A DNA stretch of 35,832 nt from Candidatus Dojkabacteria bacterium (GCA_030950485.1 JAUZRK010000026.1:1-35832); one strand, 5' to 3'. Shown: positions 1 through 8,764, counted from the first letter of the stretch. Notes: generated by a model from the letters alone, not told the origin. Made by a program: numbers and translations.

Positions 1-1206
1 AGAGAAAAACCAAAATCAAATAAAAAATTAAATACAAAATTAAATACAAAAGGGATTTTTATTGTATTCATTTTAATACCAATAGCTATCTTAGGATATT
101 TTTATTTCACTTCTAAAGTTTCAGTTATTATTGAAGTTAAAAGAGACGAAGTAAATTTAAGTAAAACTATACAAGCAGATACTACACTTGAAGAAATAGA
201 CTTAGGTGCCTTAACGATAACAGCCTCAGAGGTTACTACTTCAAAAGTAAGTGGACAAAGAAGCGGGACTGCAACAAAAATTGCAAATAAAGGAGAGAAG
301 GCTTCTGGATTTGTAAATATTTATAATACAACAACTGGAGCAGTTCAAATCCCTAGTGGTAGTATTATTTCTAATGCTACAGGAAACTTGAAATATGAAA
401 TTTTAGAAGACGTAAGTTTAGAGGGTACTAAGTTAGGAAATGGTGTTGCTGGAGAGAATGCTGGTGCTGTTGCGGATGATGTTCCGGTAGCTGCAATAAG
501 TTTTGGAGAAGAATATAACCTTACTGGTACTGAGTCTAATACTCAATTTGTAATTGAAGGATTTGAAAATACTAGTGAAATTTATGCAAAAAGATTTAGG
601 AGTTTTGAAGGAGGTACTAGTGAAGAATTTACAACAGTATCAACTTCAGACATTGAAGCGGTAAAAGCAGTTTTATTAGAAGAACTTAAGAATGAAAGTT
701 ATCAAAGTGTTCGAAACTCAGTGCCAAGTGGATACAAGATAATTGATAATACAATTACTTTTGAAGAGACATTAATAGAAACAAATCCGGAAGCAGGAGA
801 AGAAGTTATAGCTGAAGAAGGAGCAGAAAAGGTGTTTACTCTTTCTCTAGAGGGAGTTACAAAAGCTATCGCTATAAATTGTAATGATTTAATAGAGCTT
901 GCTAAGGCAGAATTTGGAGGAAATACTAAATTATCTTGTAATAATATTGAGATTTCAAATGTAGTTGCTTCAGGTACTTCAGTTACTTTTGATATTGCTT
1001 CTAGTACTACAGTCAGTAGCTCAGTTAATCAAGAGGATTTAATAGAGCTTATAAAAGGTAAAGCTTTTAGTGATGTAGAAGAGATTTTAGAAACGGATCC
1101 TAATATAATGAGTGCAAAGGCTTCTTATTCACCATTTCCAATGCCAGGATTTTTAAGATATGTTTCAAATAATTCAGAAAGAATAGAAATTATTATAAGA
1201 GACTAA
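1..1206 (+). CDS. Membrane-anchored baseplate J-like surface protein (5' end cut by window)
   Basis: The reading frame is open from base 1, so the gene is truncated at the left edge; the first internal ATG at 388 is not the start. The visible N-terminal part is basic, then has one TM segment (about residues 19-38, encoded near 55-115), followed by an extracellular part rich in Thr, Ser, Gly and Glu. A segment with KGEKASGFVNIYN, then a Val/Pro/Ala-rich linker and FEGGTSEE, resembles the baseplate J/gp47-like proteins often annotated in CPR genomes; this is a remembered family pattern, not a search result. There is no catalytic motif. The protein is probably displayed on the cell surface. Its stop is followed by the groES promoter, so it belongs to an upstream operon. 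Confidence 0.6.
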   Translation, partial: REKPKSNKKLNTKLNTKGIFIVFILIPIAILGYFYFTSKVSVIIEVKRDEVNLSKTIQADTTLEEIDLGALTITASEVTTSKVSGQRSGTATKIANKGEKASGFVNIYNTTTGAVQIPSGSIISNATGNLKYEILEDVSLEGTKLGNGVAGENAGAVADDVPVAAISFGEEYNLTGTESNTQFVIEGFENTSEIYAKRFRSFEGGTSEEFTTVSTSDIEAVKAVLLEELKNESYQSVRNSVPSGYKIIDNTITFEETLIETNPEAGEEVIAEEGAEKVFTLSLEGVTKAIAINCNDLIELAKAEFGGNTKLSCNNIEISNVVASGTSVTFDIASSTTVSSSVNQEDLIELIKGKAFSDVEEILETDPNIMSAKASYSPFPMPGFLRYVSNNSERIEIIIRD

Positions 1207-1254
1207 ATAAAATTGCAATCCACAATTGCAAATCACCAATTTTTTTTCATTTTG

Positions 1255-1284
1255 TTGACATAGATTTTCGTACTCTGCTATTAT
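1255..1284 (+). promoter_or_regulatory. Sigma70-type promoter of groES-groEL
   Basis: TTGACA at 1255-1260 and TATTAT at 1279-1284 are separated by 18 bases. The -35 box is a perfect consensus, which is rare in this window. The CIRCE-like operator starts immediately after the -10 box, so repressor binding would cover the transcription start. Confidence 0.8.
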
Positions 1285-1311
1285 TTAGCAGTTAGCTTAC
1301 TTCTTTGCTAA
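1285..1311 (+). promoter_or_regulatory. CIRCE-like HrcA operator
   Basis: TTAGCA (1285-1290), 15 bases, then TGCTAA (1306-1311) reproduce the geometry of the CIRCE consensus TTAGCACTC-N9-GAGTGCTAA exactly (27 bp). The outer six bases of each arm are perfect, while the inner three have drifted (GTT and CTT). CIRCE is the HrcA repressor site of groE and dnaK operons. Its place directly after the -10 box of groES makes HrcA control likely. hrcA itself is not in the window. Confidence 0.75.
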
Positions 1312-1349
1312 CGCATTAAATTTAATATAATTTTTTAAGACTTTTATTT

Positions 1350-1655
1350 ATGGCAAAAGAGCTAAAGATACAACCTGTAGGAGGAAACATCTTGGTTAAA
1401 CCAGCTAAGGAAGAGGAAACTACTGCTTCTGGTTTAATTATTCAGACTTCAGGAAAGGGCGAAAAACCTCAAAAAGGAGAAATCGTTGCTGTAGGATCAG
1501 GATTATTAGACGATTCTGGTAAATTAATTCCATTCAATGTAAAAGTTGGGCAAACAGTAATGTTTAAAAAATATTCTCCAGAAGATGTAGAAATTGATGG
1601 GGAAGATTACTTAATTATGAAAGAAAGCGATATTTTGGCTATTTTTAATGACTAA
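1350..1655 (+). CDS. groES: Co-chaperonin GroES (Cpn10)
   Basis: A 101-residue protein, close to the usual GroES length. It begins with the typical IQPVGGNILVKP and has a mobile-loop region (residues about 20-35, EETTASGLIIQTSG) that contacts GroEL. GEIVAVGSG and VKVGQTVMFKKYSPEDVEIDGEDYLIMKESDILA match the conserved body and C-terminus. GroES forms the heptameric lid of the folding chamber in the cytoplasm. It is the first gene of a two-gene operon with groEL, 63 bases apart, under a strong promoter with a CIRCE-like operator. The ATG has no Shine-Dalgarno sequence; only T-rich leader is seen. Confidence 0.97.
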   Translation: MAKELKIQPVGGNILVKPAKEEETTASGLIIQTSGKGEKPQKGEIVAVGSGLLDDSGKLIPFNVKVGQTVMFKKYSPEDVEIDGEDYLIMKESDILAIFND

Positions 1656-1709
1656 AAGAGGCCTTATATACAAGGCATCCACAAATCATATATTTAATAT
1701 TTTAAATAA

Positions 1710-3362
<1,653 letters not shown>

Positions 3363-3410
3363 AAGTTAGTTTGTAGGGAGTAGGTGGTAGTAAGTAGTGA
3401 AATACGAAAA

Positions 3411-3442
3411 TCGTAGGGGCAAGGCATGCCTTGCCCCTACGA
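3411..3442. repeat. 32-bp perfect palindrome, REP-like
   Basis: The 16-base arm 3411-3426 is the exact reverse complement of 3427-3442, with no spacer. The core GGGGCAAGGCATGCCTTGCC is GC-rich against an AT-rich background. It lies between groEL and its terminator. A related hairpin with the core ACAAGGC/GCCTTGT sits at 8718-8742. It looks like a dispersed intergenic palindrome that could also stabilise the 3' end of the groESL message. Confidence 0.8.
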
Positions 3443-3456
3443 TAAAAAAACAATTT

Positions 3457-3497
3457 AAAGCGGACTCTGGAATTTATTCTAGGAGTCCGCTTTTTTA
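3457..3497 (+). terminator. Rho-independent terminator of groESL
   Basis: An 11-bp stem, AAAGCGGACTC (3457-3467) with GAGTCCGCTTT (3483-3493), encloses a 15-base loop and is followed by a run of T (3491-3496). It is the main stop for the groES-groEL message. Confidence 0.9.
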
Positions 3498-3518
3498 TCT
3501 ACTGTTTTTTAGACGAAC

Positions 3519-3651
3519 CTCTGAGCCCTGCCTGCCGGCAGGCAGGTTGAATCAGAGTTAACACTGGTTGATTTTGCTTCTAAAAACATAGCTCCGGTGT
3601 TATCCCTGAATCGAGTTCATGGTAGCAAAAGGGTTTATTCCTGCACCCGCT
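3519..3651 (+). ncRNA. Possible structured RNA with a pseudoknot, unknown family
   Basis: This gene-free stretch has a dense set of compatible pairings. CTCTGA (3519-3524) pairs with TCAGAG (3552-3557) around a 20-bp palindrome. AACACTGG (3560-3567) pairs with CCGGTGTT (3594-3601). TTTTGCT (3572-3578), inside that loop, pairs with AGCAAAA (3624-3630), which would form a pseudoknot. GGGT (3631-3634) pairs with ACCC (3645-3648). I see none of the conserved motifs of tmRNA, RNase P, SRP or 6S RNA. It may be an ncRNA, a leader element or a decayed repeat. 3652-3728 shows nothing further. Confidence 0.3.
3527..3546. repeat. 20-bp perfect palindrome CCTGCC...GGCAGG
   Basis: CCTGCCTGCC (3527-3536) is followed directly by its reverse complement GGCAGGCAGG (3537-3546). 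It is strongly GC-rich for this genome. Palindromes with a TGCCTGCCGGCAGGCA core recur between genes in many CPR assemblies (from memory). It sits inside the possible structured RNA. Confidence 0.8.
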
Positions 3652-3728
3652 TTAGTGAAAGAAAAGTAGTAACATTATCTTCTTAATATAAATTCATTCA
3701 CCCCGACTCTAGGTCGTGTTAAAAAATA

Positions 3729-3737
3729 TGATAAAAT
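3729..3737 (+). promoter_or_regulatory. Extended -10 promoter
   Basis: TGATAAAAT fits the extended -10 pattern TG-N-TANAAT. No convincing -35 box is present. It lies 26 bases before the ATG at 3764. Confidence 0.5.
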
Positions 3738-3763
3738 TTGATACTTAACTCATTGTAAATAAC

Positions 3764-4447
3764 ATGTCAGAACCAAAGTTACCAGATGGATTAGGTGATG
3801 AAGATAGTCAACCTAACGAAATTACAGCAAATGTATTTAACTTTGAAATGGATGAAGACGATCCTCATTATCAAACTTTTGAACTATTAAAAGGAGTAAT
3901 TTCTTTAGCAAGAGACAAGGCTTTAGTACAAAGAGAAAGAGGTAGTGCTATTTTTGAATGGAATATTAGGGATATATTTACAGATGTCCAAGGTGTTGTT
4001 AGGAGTTTAGATGATTTAATTGGAACGAAGGCTATGGATTTCCCTGGTTTTATTGATACTAATTTAGGTATTGTTACTGAAGATATTATCTTTACAACAA
4101 AGAGAGATCACCTAAAAGGCCTATATCTAAAGTCTAATTGGCAGAATTTTGATGTACCTGGAATTACCTCTAGGGTAATAGTAGATGAAGCGGGAGATAT
4201 TTTTGATATTGTAATTGATTTAGAAACTACTTCAGAGCCAATGTCTGAATTCGGTAGTAAACTTGGAGAAAATCCTGGTAAACCAATTAATAAAATCAGA
4301 TTTAGTTATAGAGATAGGTATAGTACGTCTTACTGTTATGGCGACGCTATAATGCCTATGAAAGAAGAGGATAGGGCTTATCTAAATCAAGCTTTGGGAA
4401 ACATGCAGAGATATTTGATACAGCTCGCTAGTGACTTAAGGAAGTAA
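3764..4447 (+). CDS. Hypothetical acidic cytoplasmic protein
   Basis: I do not recognise this 227-residue protein. The first 35 residues are acidic and probably disordered. The rest looks globular, with alternating strands and helices, for example IRFSYRDRYSTSYCYGDAI and a helical C-terminus. There is no signal peptide, membrane segment or catalytic motif. It has its own extended -10 promoter, no clear ribosome binding site, and stands alone between two noncoding stretches. The frame is intact over its whole length, unlike three other genes in this accessory region. Confidence 0.75.
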   Translation: MSEPKLPDGLGDEDSQPNEITANVFNFEMDEDDPHYQTFELLKGVISLARDKALVQRERGSAIFEWNIRDIFTDVQGVVRSLDDLIGTKAMDFPGFIDTNLGIVTEDIIFTTKRDHLKGLYLKSNWQNFDVPGITSRVIVDEAGDIFDIVIDLETTSEPMSEFGSKLGENPGKPINKIRFSYRDRYSTSYCYGDAIMPMKEEDRAYLNQALGNMQRYLIQLASDLRK

Positions 4448-4485
4448 AATTGGCTTTGACTTTCAAATTAAAGTATTAATCGCCC

Positions 4486-4561
4486 CGCATCTCGGTACAA
4501 TTTCTCGAAGACTCGAAATCACTCGCATCTCGATACAATTTCTCGGGGACTCGAAATCACT
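4486..4561. repeat. Two tandem 38-bp repeats
   Basis: Copy 1 (4486-4523) and copy 2 (4524-4561) are directly adjacent and differ at 3 of 38 positions. Each begins CGCATCTCG and ends ACTCGAAATCACT. A partial third start (CGATGC) follows. The repeats contain several TCG/CGA words and are more GC-rich than the surroundings. This is part of the gene-free interval 4448-4777. Confidence 0.85.
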
Positions 4562-4599
4562 CGATGCTGCACATTGTGTGTTTGCATTTTTAGAATCTA

Positions 4600-4661
4600 A
4601 CCCTGTGCAGTCTCGAGTGAACCCGGTCATCCGGGATTCTATCGAGAGATGGGAGCAGGGT
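4600..4661. repeat. Nested imperfect hairpin after the tandem repeat
   Basis: Three nested stems share one axis: ACCCTG (4600-4605) with CAGGGT (4656-4661), TCTCGA (4611-4616) with TCGAGA (4642-4647), and CCCGG (4622-4626) with CCGGG (4631-4635). An alternative fold pairs CTGCAC (4567-4572) with GTGCAG (4605-4610). Together with the 38-bp repeats it forms a 175-bp structured block resembling intergenic palindromic elements. The minus-strand open frame across it is a by-product. Confidence 0.6.
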
Positions 4662-4719
4662 ACAAGCAAGCACTCGCTACGGTAACTCACACAGCTGGTT
4701 AAAAGTATTTACTATATAG

Positions 4720-4725
4720 TATAAT
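4720..4725 (+). promoter_or_regulatory. -10 box TATAAT
   Basis: A perfect TATAAT lies 52 bases before the ATG at 4778. No good -35 box is seen at the right distance. Confidence 0.45.
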
Positions 4726-4777
4726 CCTTCGCAGTACTCAATATTTCTAAACTTAAGTTAATCTGAAGCTTATAAAA

Positions 4778-5094
4778 ATGTTACCTGAACCATCTTTAGA
4801 CTGGGATACAAAAAAGATAAGGAATCTTTAAGAGATGAATCAATAGTCAAACAGCTAAAAAGAAAAAGGAATGATTTGAAAGTGGAGTTTGATGAATTAT
4901 TAATGCCAATTTCATACCATCCAGATATTATAGTTCATACTAGTCAAAGAGATCGGGATAGAGCTGATAGGCTTATTGAAGAAATTACCTACTGTGATAA
5001 TCAAATACGATTCTACGAAACTGGAGAAGTAGCTTTAATGGACGATACAGAGATGTCTAATACTGGAAGAAAATATCCTGATTTAGAAGGATAG
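4778..5094 (+). pseudogene. Small hypothetical gene with a -1 frameshift at a slippery A-run
   Basis: An ATG at 4778 opens MLPEPSLDWDTKK, but this frame stops at the TAA at 4829. The frame one base back is open from 4789 to 5094 and continues with a charged helix (DKESLRDESIVKQLKRKRN) and an acidic C-terminus. The two frames join if one A is added to the run at 4810-4815, or if ribosomes slip -1 at A AAA AAG (4810-4816), which is exactly in zero frame. The joined product is about 105 residues and of unknown function. A shorter product could also start at TTG 4876. Choices are an assembly indel, a recent mutation, or programmed frameshifting. I see no strong stimulatory hairpin. Confidence 0.55.
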
Positions 5095-5182
5095 GAAAAA
5101 TTGAGAGATATTAGAAACTTTATATTTTTTGGAAATCGTTATAGTGCAGTGTAGAACCTTAAATGGTTTTAACTAAAATATA

Positions 5183-6817
5183 TTATCCAATACCAATACT
5201 CGCAATCTTATCCCTGTCGGTATGACTAAAGTTTTCTGGCAGGATAATAAAGTCTGTCATTTCAGGAATATCCATAATTCTTGAGAACATTTGAATATTT
5301 ATCGTCAGATTATCTGTTCGGGTATCTGCATCCATTGGATCTGCGTTAGGCCCAATACATATAGCGTTTAATATTCTCCTAATCGATGTATTTGCCTGAA
5401 GAAACAGACTTTGAGAAAACGCATTTGATAAGATAATCTCACTTAAAATTTCATCACTTGAGTATTCAGTTAGAAACTCATTAATCATTGTCTCTTCTCC
5501 TGCAAGGTACCTTACTAAAACATCATACTGATCTCCATAGAATTCAAAGCCAGTAAGAACAGATAGATAGTTCGAATTTACTCTTGCATGTAACTTGTAA
5601 AGTATTGCATCTCTAGTTAGCATTCTACTGAATGTACTTACATTTGATACATCATAAGCAAATACTTCTGTACTATCTCCATAAACTATGGTTCCCCAAT
5701 CCCTAATTCTATTTACATCTACACTAATAAAGTTCTCAGGATATATATTTATTGAACTTTCAGAAGAAATTTGGATATCAAGCTCCAGCATATATACTTC
5801 TATTAGATCTTCAATAAATGTATCACTATTCGGATTTATAATTATCCTATTCTCTAACCCAAAATATTTCAGTGAATCTTGTGTAAGTTGTAATTCGTCA
5901 GGGTCAACAAATAGTATGTTATTAAATGCATTGATAGTATCTTCTGGATTTGCTTCGAAGAAATCGGCAGGCAAAATGTCTTGAAGAATTATCCACGCTA
6001 CTTCAGAACCAGAGTATCTTTCCATTAAAGAGGGGGATTCAATTGTCTGAGCATCTATATACCACTGTAATACATCGTTAAATTCTTCTTCAGTATATTC
6101 TATATTCTCGGGAATCGAATTTTCGTAAATATCAGATAAGTCTGCTGTAAGGAAGGCAGGCGTACCATTTGAATTAACCATACCTGTAAGTAATGGATAG
6201 TCACGATCATTAATTCCCAGTGTAGCTGCTCTAGTATCTCTTACATTTTCTGCAAGATATGATAGAAAATATATACCACTATCTTGAGTAGCATTACCGG
6301 TATTAATAGATTGTGAAAACGCATATGTCTCTCTACTACCTTGAATTAAATTATCAGCAGCACTAAATTCAGTAGCATTTAATAAAAGACCAAATCTTAC
6401 TATACAAGCAAGGGTATCTCCTCTAAATATATTTAAGGCTAATTGATCTCTCATTTCTAAAGCATCTACTCCAGGTAATTCTCTTACCCCGGCTAATGCT
6501 TCTATAATACTTTGAATAGAACTATCAATAGCTAGATTATTTGTCCTATAGTAGCTCATAGAGAAATCAAGATTATCAGATCCTGAAGCTGCTATAAAAG
6601 CTACTTCTGCTAATATTGTAGTTGAATACTCGTTAGACCCGTCTAGATTTACCAATTCTGCATTTTCTATATCATCTTCATTCCAAAGCATTATGATCGG
6701 GTTGCCTGCATGAATATATTGAATTACTCCATCAGTATATTGGCTACTATCTTCAATAGCTAATAACTGATCGTTTCTAGACTCAACTGAGAAATGAGCT
6801 TGTAATTTATGACCTAG
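5183..6817 (-). CDS. C-terminal part of an interrupted putative zinc metallopeptidase
   Basis: This frame is open from 6817 down to a TAA at 5183-5185 and is in the same frame as the fragment at 6818-7270; only a TAG codon (6818-6820) separates them. The first residues after the stop are LGHKLQAHF, and the last residue before it is His, so the join reads H-stop-LGH, the HExxH zinc-protease motif with the catalytic Glu codon replaced by amber. A Glu in TILAEVAF about 70 residues later could be the third zinc ligand. The rest (about 450 residues) is unknown, with no membrane segment. An internal ATG at 6691 (502 residues) is a possible but unlikely start because it leaves out the motif. The peptidase assignment rests on one motif. 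Confidence 0.6.
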   Translation of the reverse strand, partial: LGHKLQAHFSVESRNDQLLAIEDSSQYTDGVIQYIHAGNPIIMLWNEDDIENAELVNLDGSNEYSTTILAEVAFIAASGSDNLDFSMSYYRTNNLAIDSSIQSIIEALAGVRELPGVDALEMRDQLALNIFRGDTLACIVRFGLLLNATEFSAADNLIQGSRETYAFSQSINTGNATQDSGIYFLSYLAENVRDTRAATLGINDRDYPLLTGMVNSNGTPAFLTADLSDIYENSIPENIEYTEEEFNDVLQWYIDAQTIESPSLMERYSGSEVAWIILQDILPADFFEANPEDTINAFNNILFVDPDELQLTQDSLKYFGLENRIIINPNSDTFIEDLIEVYMLELDIQISSESSINIYPENFISVDVNRIRDWGTIVYGDSTEVFAYDVSNVSTFSRMLTRDAILYKLHARVNSNYLSVLTGFEFYGDQYDVLVRYLAGEETMINEFLTEYSSDEILSEIILSNAFSQSLFLQANTSIRRILNAICIGPNADPMDADTRTDNLTINIQMFSRIMDIPEMTDFIILPENFSHTDRDKIASIGIG

Positions 6818-7270
6818 CTAATGGAATAGTACAATAATACTTGTTCTATTTGTCGGTAGATATATATTTTCATCTAAGACACATCCTCCAGTACCTGAGC
6901 CACAAATACCTGTAACGCTATCTAAGAAATAAGTTCTGTTTAGTGTATCTAAAACGAGTTCTCTCATTCCTGGAAAATCATCTATATTATATAGTGAAAC
7001 GTAATACCCATATAATATAGCTAATGAATCTTCTATTGATATTTCTAAGGTTTCACTTAAAGACTGAATATTATTATTTTGTATACCAAGTTGAAAGCTT
7101 TCGTATGCTGTCCCTAATTCTATAGATGGAGCAGTGATTTCATTATTAGTAATGTTTCCGAATTGTACTCCAAGTTCAATAAAGGCTTGTTGTCTTTCTT
7201 GTTCATCTTCTATATATAATCCTAGCTCGTAGAGTCTATCTTCGTATGTTTGCTCAACATAAGTAGACAC
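6818..7270 (-). CDS. N-terminal part of the interrupted putative metallopeptidase
   Basis: 150 residues from a GTG at 7270 to a TAG at 6818-6820. It is acidic and helical, with two Cys (ICGSGTGGCVLDE) before the NRTSIIVLFH that precedes the amber codon. The frame stays open upstream of the GTG to a TAA at 7325-7327, and six codons before that is an in-frame ATG (7343-7345), five bases from a -10 box. So the original gene may begin at 7345 and carry two in-frame stops. No signal peptide is visible. The reading frame is otherwise intact across both fragments, with no frameshift, over about 720 codons. Confidence 0.6.
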   Translation of the reverse strand: MSTYVEQTYEDRLYELGLYIEDEQERQQAFIELGVQFGNITNNEITAPSIELGTAYESFQLGIQNNNIQSLSETLEISIEDSLAILYGYYVSLYNIDDFPGMRELVLDTLNRTYFLDSVTGICGSGTGGCVLDENIYLPTNRTSIIVLFH

Positions 7271-7350
7271 ATCAGCAGGTCTGCAATTAGAAGAAGTATC
7301 CTCAATTATAGTTGTAACGCACTCTTATGCTGGTTGATCTGCCATCTTCT

Positions 7351-7359
7351 ATTATACCA
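7351..7359 (-). promoter_or_regulatory. Extended -10 promoter (TGGTATAAT), possible leaderless start
   Basis: Read on the minus strand the sequence is TGGTATAAT, a near-perfect extended -10. The ATG at 7345 lies 5 bases downstream, about where transcription would begin, so a message from here could be leaderless. It drives the interrupted metallopeptidase gene. Confidence 0.6.
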
Positions 7360-7479
7360 TGATTATATAGTTTGTCGCCAGTTTAAGATGACCCGATATG
7401 CTGAATACTATAAATGTATCTGAGCAGTTCTTAACTGTCAATACTTTTAAAATCACTCAATCAAATATATAATCTCCCT

Positions 7480-8271
7480 ATGAAACTATTATCACTAAAC
7501 GCAGCTTACTTTATAAACAATAATGATAAAGTTATTGATTTCATTAAAACCCAAGACGCTGACATAGTCTGTCTCCAAGAAGTCTCTAGGCATATTGATG
7601 AATCTGTAAAGTACGAATATAAACTTAAATCGCAACTCGATAATGTAATTAGTGATAATTATCAATATAAATTCTATTCTCCCTGTGTTGTATCTAACAA
7701 CTTTCAAAAAGTAGACGAGTTCTATGTCGATTTTGGAGGTTTTACAGAATTTGGTACATACATTTTATCTAAAAATAAAATTAAATATGGTGAAGCTGTA
7801 ATTCAAAATGGGAGTGTAGAGTATGTAGCTGATTGGTCAAATTGGCCGAATCCAGATTTTGCCAGACCGATTCAAACAGTTAAACTAGATATAGATGGGC
7901 AAGAAATTATAGTTATTAACTTACATGGGTTATGGTCTAAGAGTAAACAGGGTAGTTTGATGACTAATGAACAGAGTAAAGGAATACTTAGACTAATTGA
8001 AAAATATAATTTACCAACAATAGTCTGCGGAGATTTTAATCTATTCCCAAATACTGAATCGATAAGGCTATTAGATGCTAAGTTAAAAAACCTCTGTAAT
8101 GAATATAAAATAAATACTACAAGACCTTCTGATAATCTTCATTCTTCAAAGGATAGGAATGTTGTAGATTATATATTTACAAGTAAGGAAATTAAAGTGA
8201 ATCATTTTGAAGTTGTTGATTCAAATATTTCGGATCATTTACCTCTATTATTAAATCTTGATATAAGCTGA
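7480..8271 (+). CDS. Endonuclease/exonuclease/phosphatase (EEP) family hydrolase
   Basis: A 263-residue protein with the motifs of the EEP fold in order: LLSLNA at the N-terminus, the metal-binding Glu in VCLQEVS, the GDFNLFPN block (Asp and Asn), VVDYIFTS, and the C-terminal SDHLPLL. The family includes Mg-dependent nucleases (exonuclease III, DNase I) and phospho- or sphingomyelin phosphodiesterases; the substrate cannot be told from sequence alone. There is no signal peptide, so it is probably cytoplasmic. It ends in TGA six bases before the next gene and likely shares its transcript. It is divergent from the interrupted metallopeptidase. Confidence 0.88.
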   Translation: MKLLSLNAAYFINNNDKVIDFIKTQDADIVCLQEVSRHIDESVKYEYKLKSQLDNVISDNYQYKFYSPCVVSNNFQKVDEFYVDFGGFTEFGTYILSKNKIKYGEAVIQNGSVEYVADWSNWPNPDFARPIQTVKLDIDGQEIIVINLHGLWSKSKQGSLMTNEQSKGILRLIEKYNLPTIVCGDFNLFPNTESIRLLDAKLKNLCNEYKINTTRPSDNLHSSKDRNVVDYIFTSKEIKVNHFEVVDSNISDHLPLLLNLDIS

Positions 8272-8276
8272 GAAAT

Positions 8277-8690
8277 ATGGCCGAAATACAAACCCCTGTT
8301 GATGAAGTCAAAGAGTTTAAGCATACTATTACCTTTCCCGAATCATTCACTATGGATGAATCAGATGTGAGAATTTGTAGAGAGCTTGTAGAGACTTTAG
8401 GTAATGTAGAAGTAATTTCTCCTGAATCAGACTTAACGTTCGTAATTGGATGGGGCTTACCAGATAGAAGAGAGTTTCGCTTGATTTCAACAAGGGGCGC
8501 AGCGATAGATGGATTGAAAGGTACACTAGTAGATTTTAATAAGGTTTTAATAAACATATGTAGAAGAGATGGCTTAGATTATATGGAAGCTTGGGAAAGA
8601 GTCTCTAGATTCTTTTTAATCAAAGGTGAAATATACGAAAATGATAAGGTGTTATATAAATATTTTGATTTACCACAAAGTGAAAGTTGA
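8277..8690 (+). CDS. Hypothetical protein downstream of the EEP hydrolase
   Basis: A 137-residue acidic soluble protein I do not recognise. It looks globular, with a predicted strand-rich centre (LTFVIGWGLPDRREFRLI) and helices toward the end (DGLDYMEAWERVSRFFL). No signal peptide or membrane segment is present. It follows the EEP gene after 5 bases and is probably co-transcribed with it. It ends in TGA. The downstream hairpin has its T-tract on the other strand, so its own terminator is not obvious. Confidence 0.75.
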   Translation: MAEIQTPVDEVKEFKHTITFPESFTMDESDVRICRELVETLGNVEVISPESDLTFVIGWGLPDRREFRLISTRGAAIDGLKGTLVDFNKVLINICRRDGLDYMEAWERVSRFFLIKGEIYENDKVLYKYFDLPQSES

Positions 8691-8712
8691 TTAATGAATG
8701 AGTCAATTAAAT

Positions 8713-8742
8713 AAAAAGGGACAAGGCATACCGCCTTGTCCC
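8713..8742 (-). terminator. Terminator of the minus-strand membrane protein gene
   Basis: GGGACAAGGC (8718-8727) and GCCTTGTCCC (8733-8742) form a perfect 10-bp stem with a 5-base loop. On the minus strand it is followed by TTTTT (8717-8713). It therefore ends the gene at 8765-9871. The stem shares its CAAGGC/GCCTTG core with the palindrome at 3411-3442. Confidence 0.8.
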
Positions 8743-8764
8743 AAAAAATATGAATTTAAAATTA

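Noticed and set aside
3519-3651. tmRNA (ssrA), suggested by pseudoknots and smpB in the window
   Set aside because: No tRNA-like ends, no T-arm, no peptide-tag frame.
4486-4561. Short CRISPR array
   Set aside because: The two 38-bp units are directly adjacent with no spacers, and no cas gene is present.
4463-4690. Minus-strand 75-codon frame
   Set aside because: It lies wholly on the 38-bp repeats and nested hairpin and has no family resemblance; best explained by repeat sequence.
7480-8690. Alternative genetic code with TGA as Gly
   Set aside because: TGA ends several clear genes at natural C-termini (8271, 8690, 17444, 22579), and the interruptions found are TAG and TAA.
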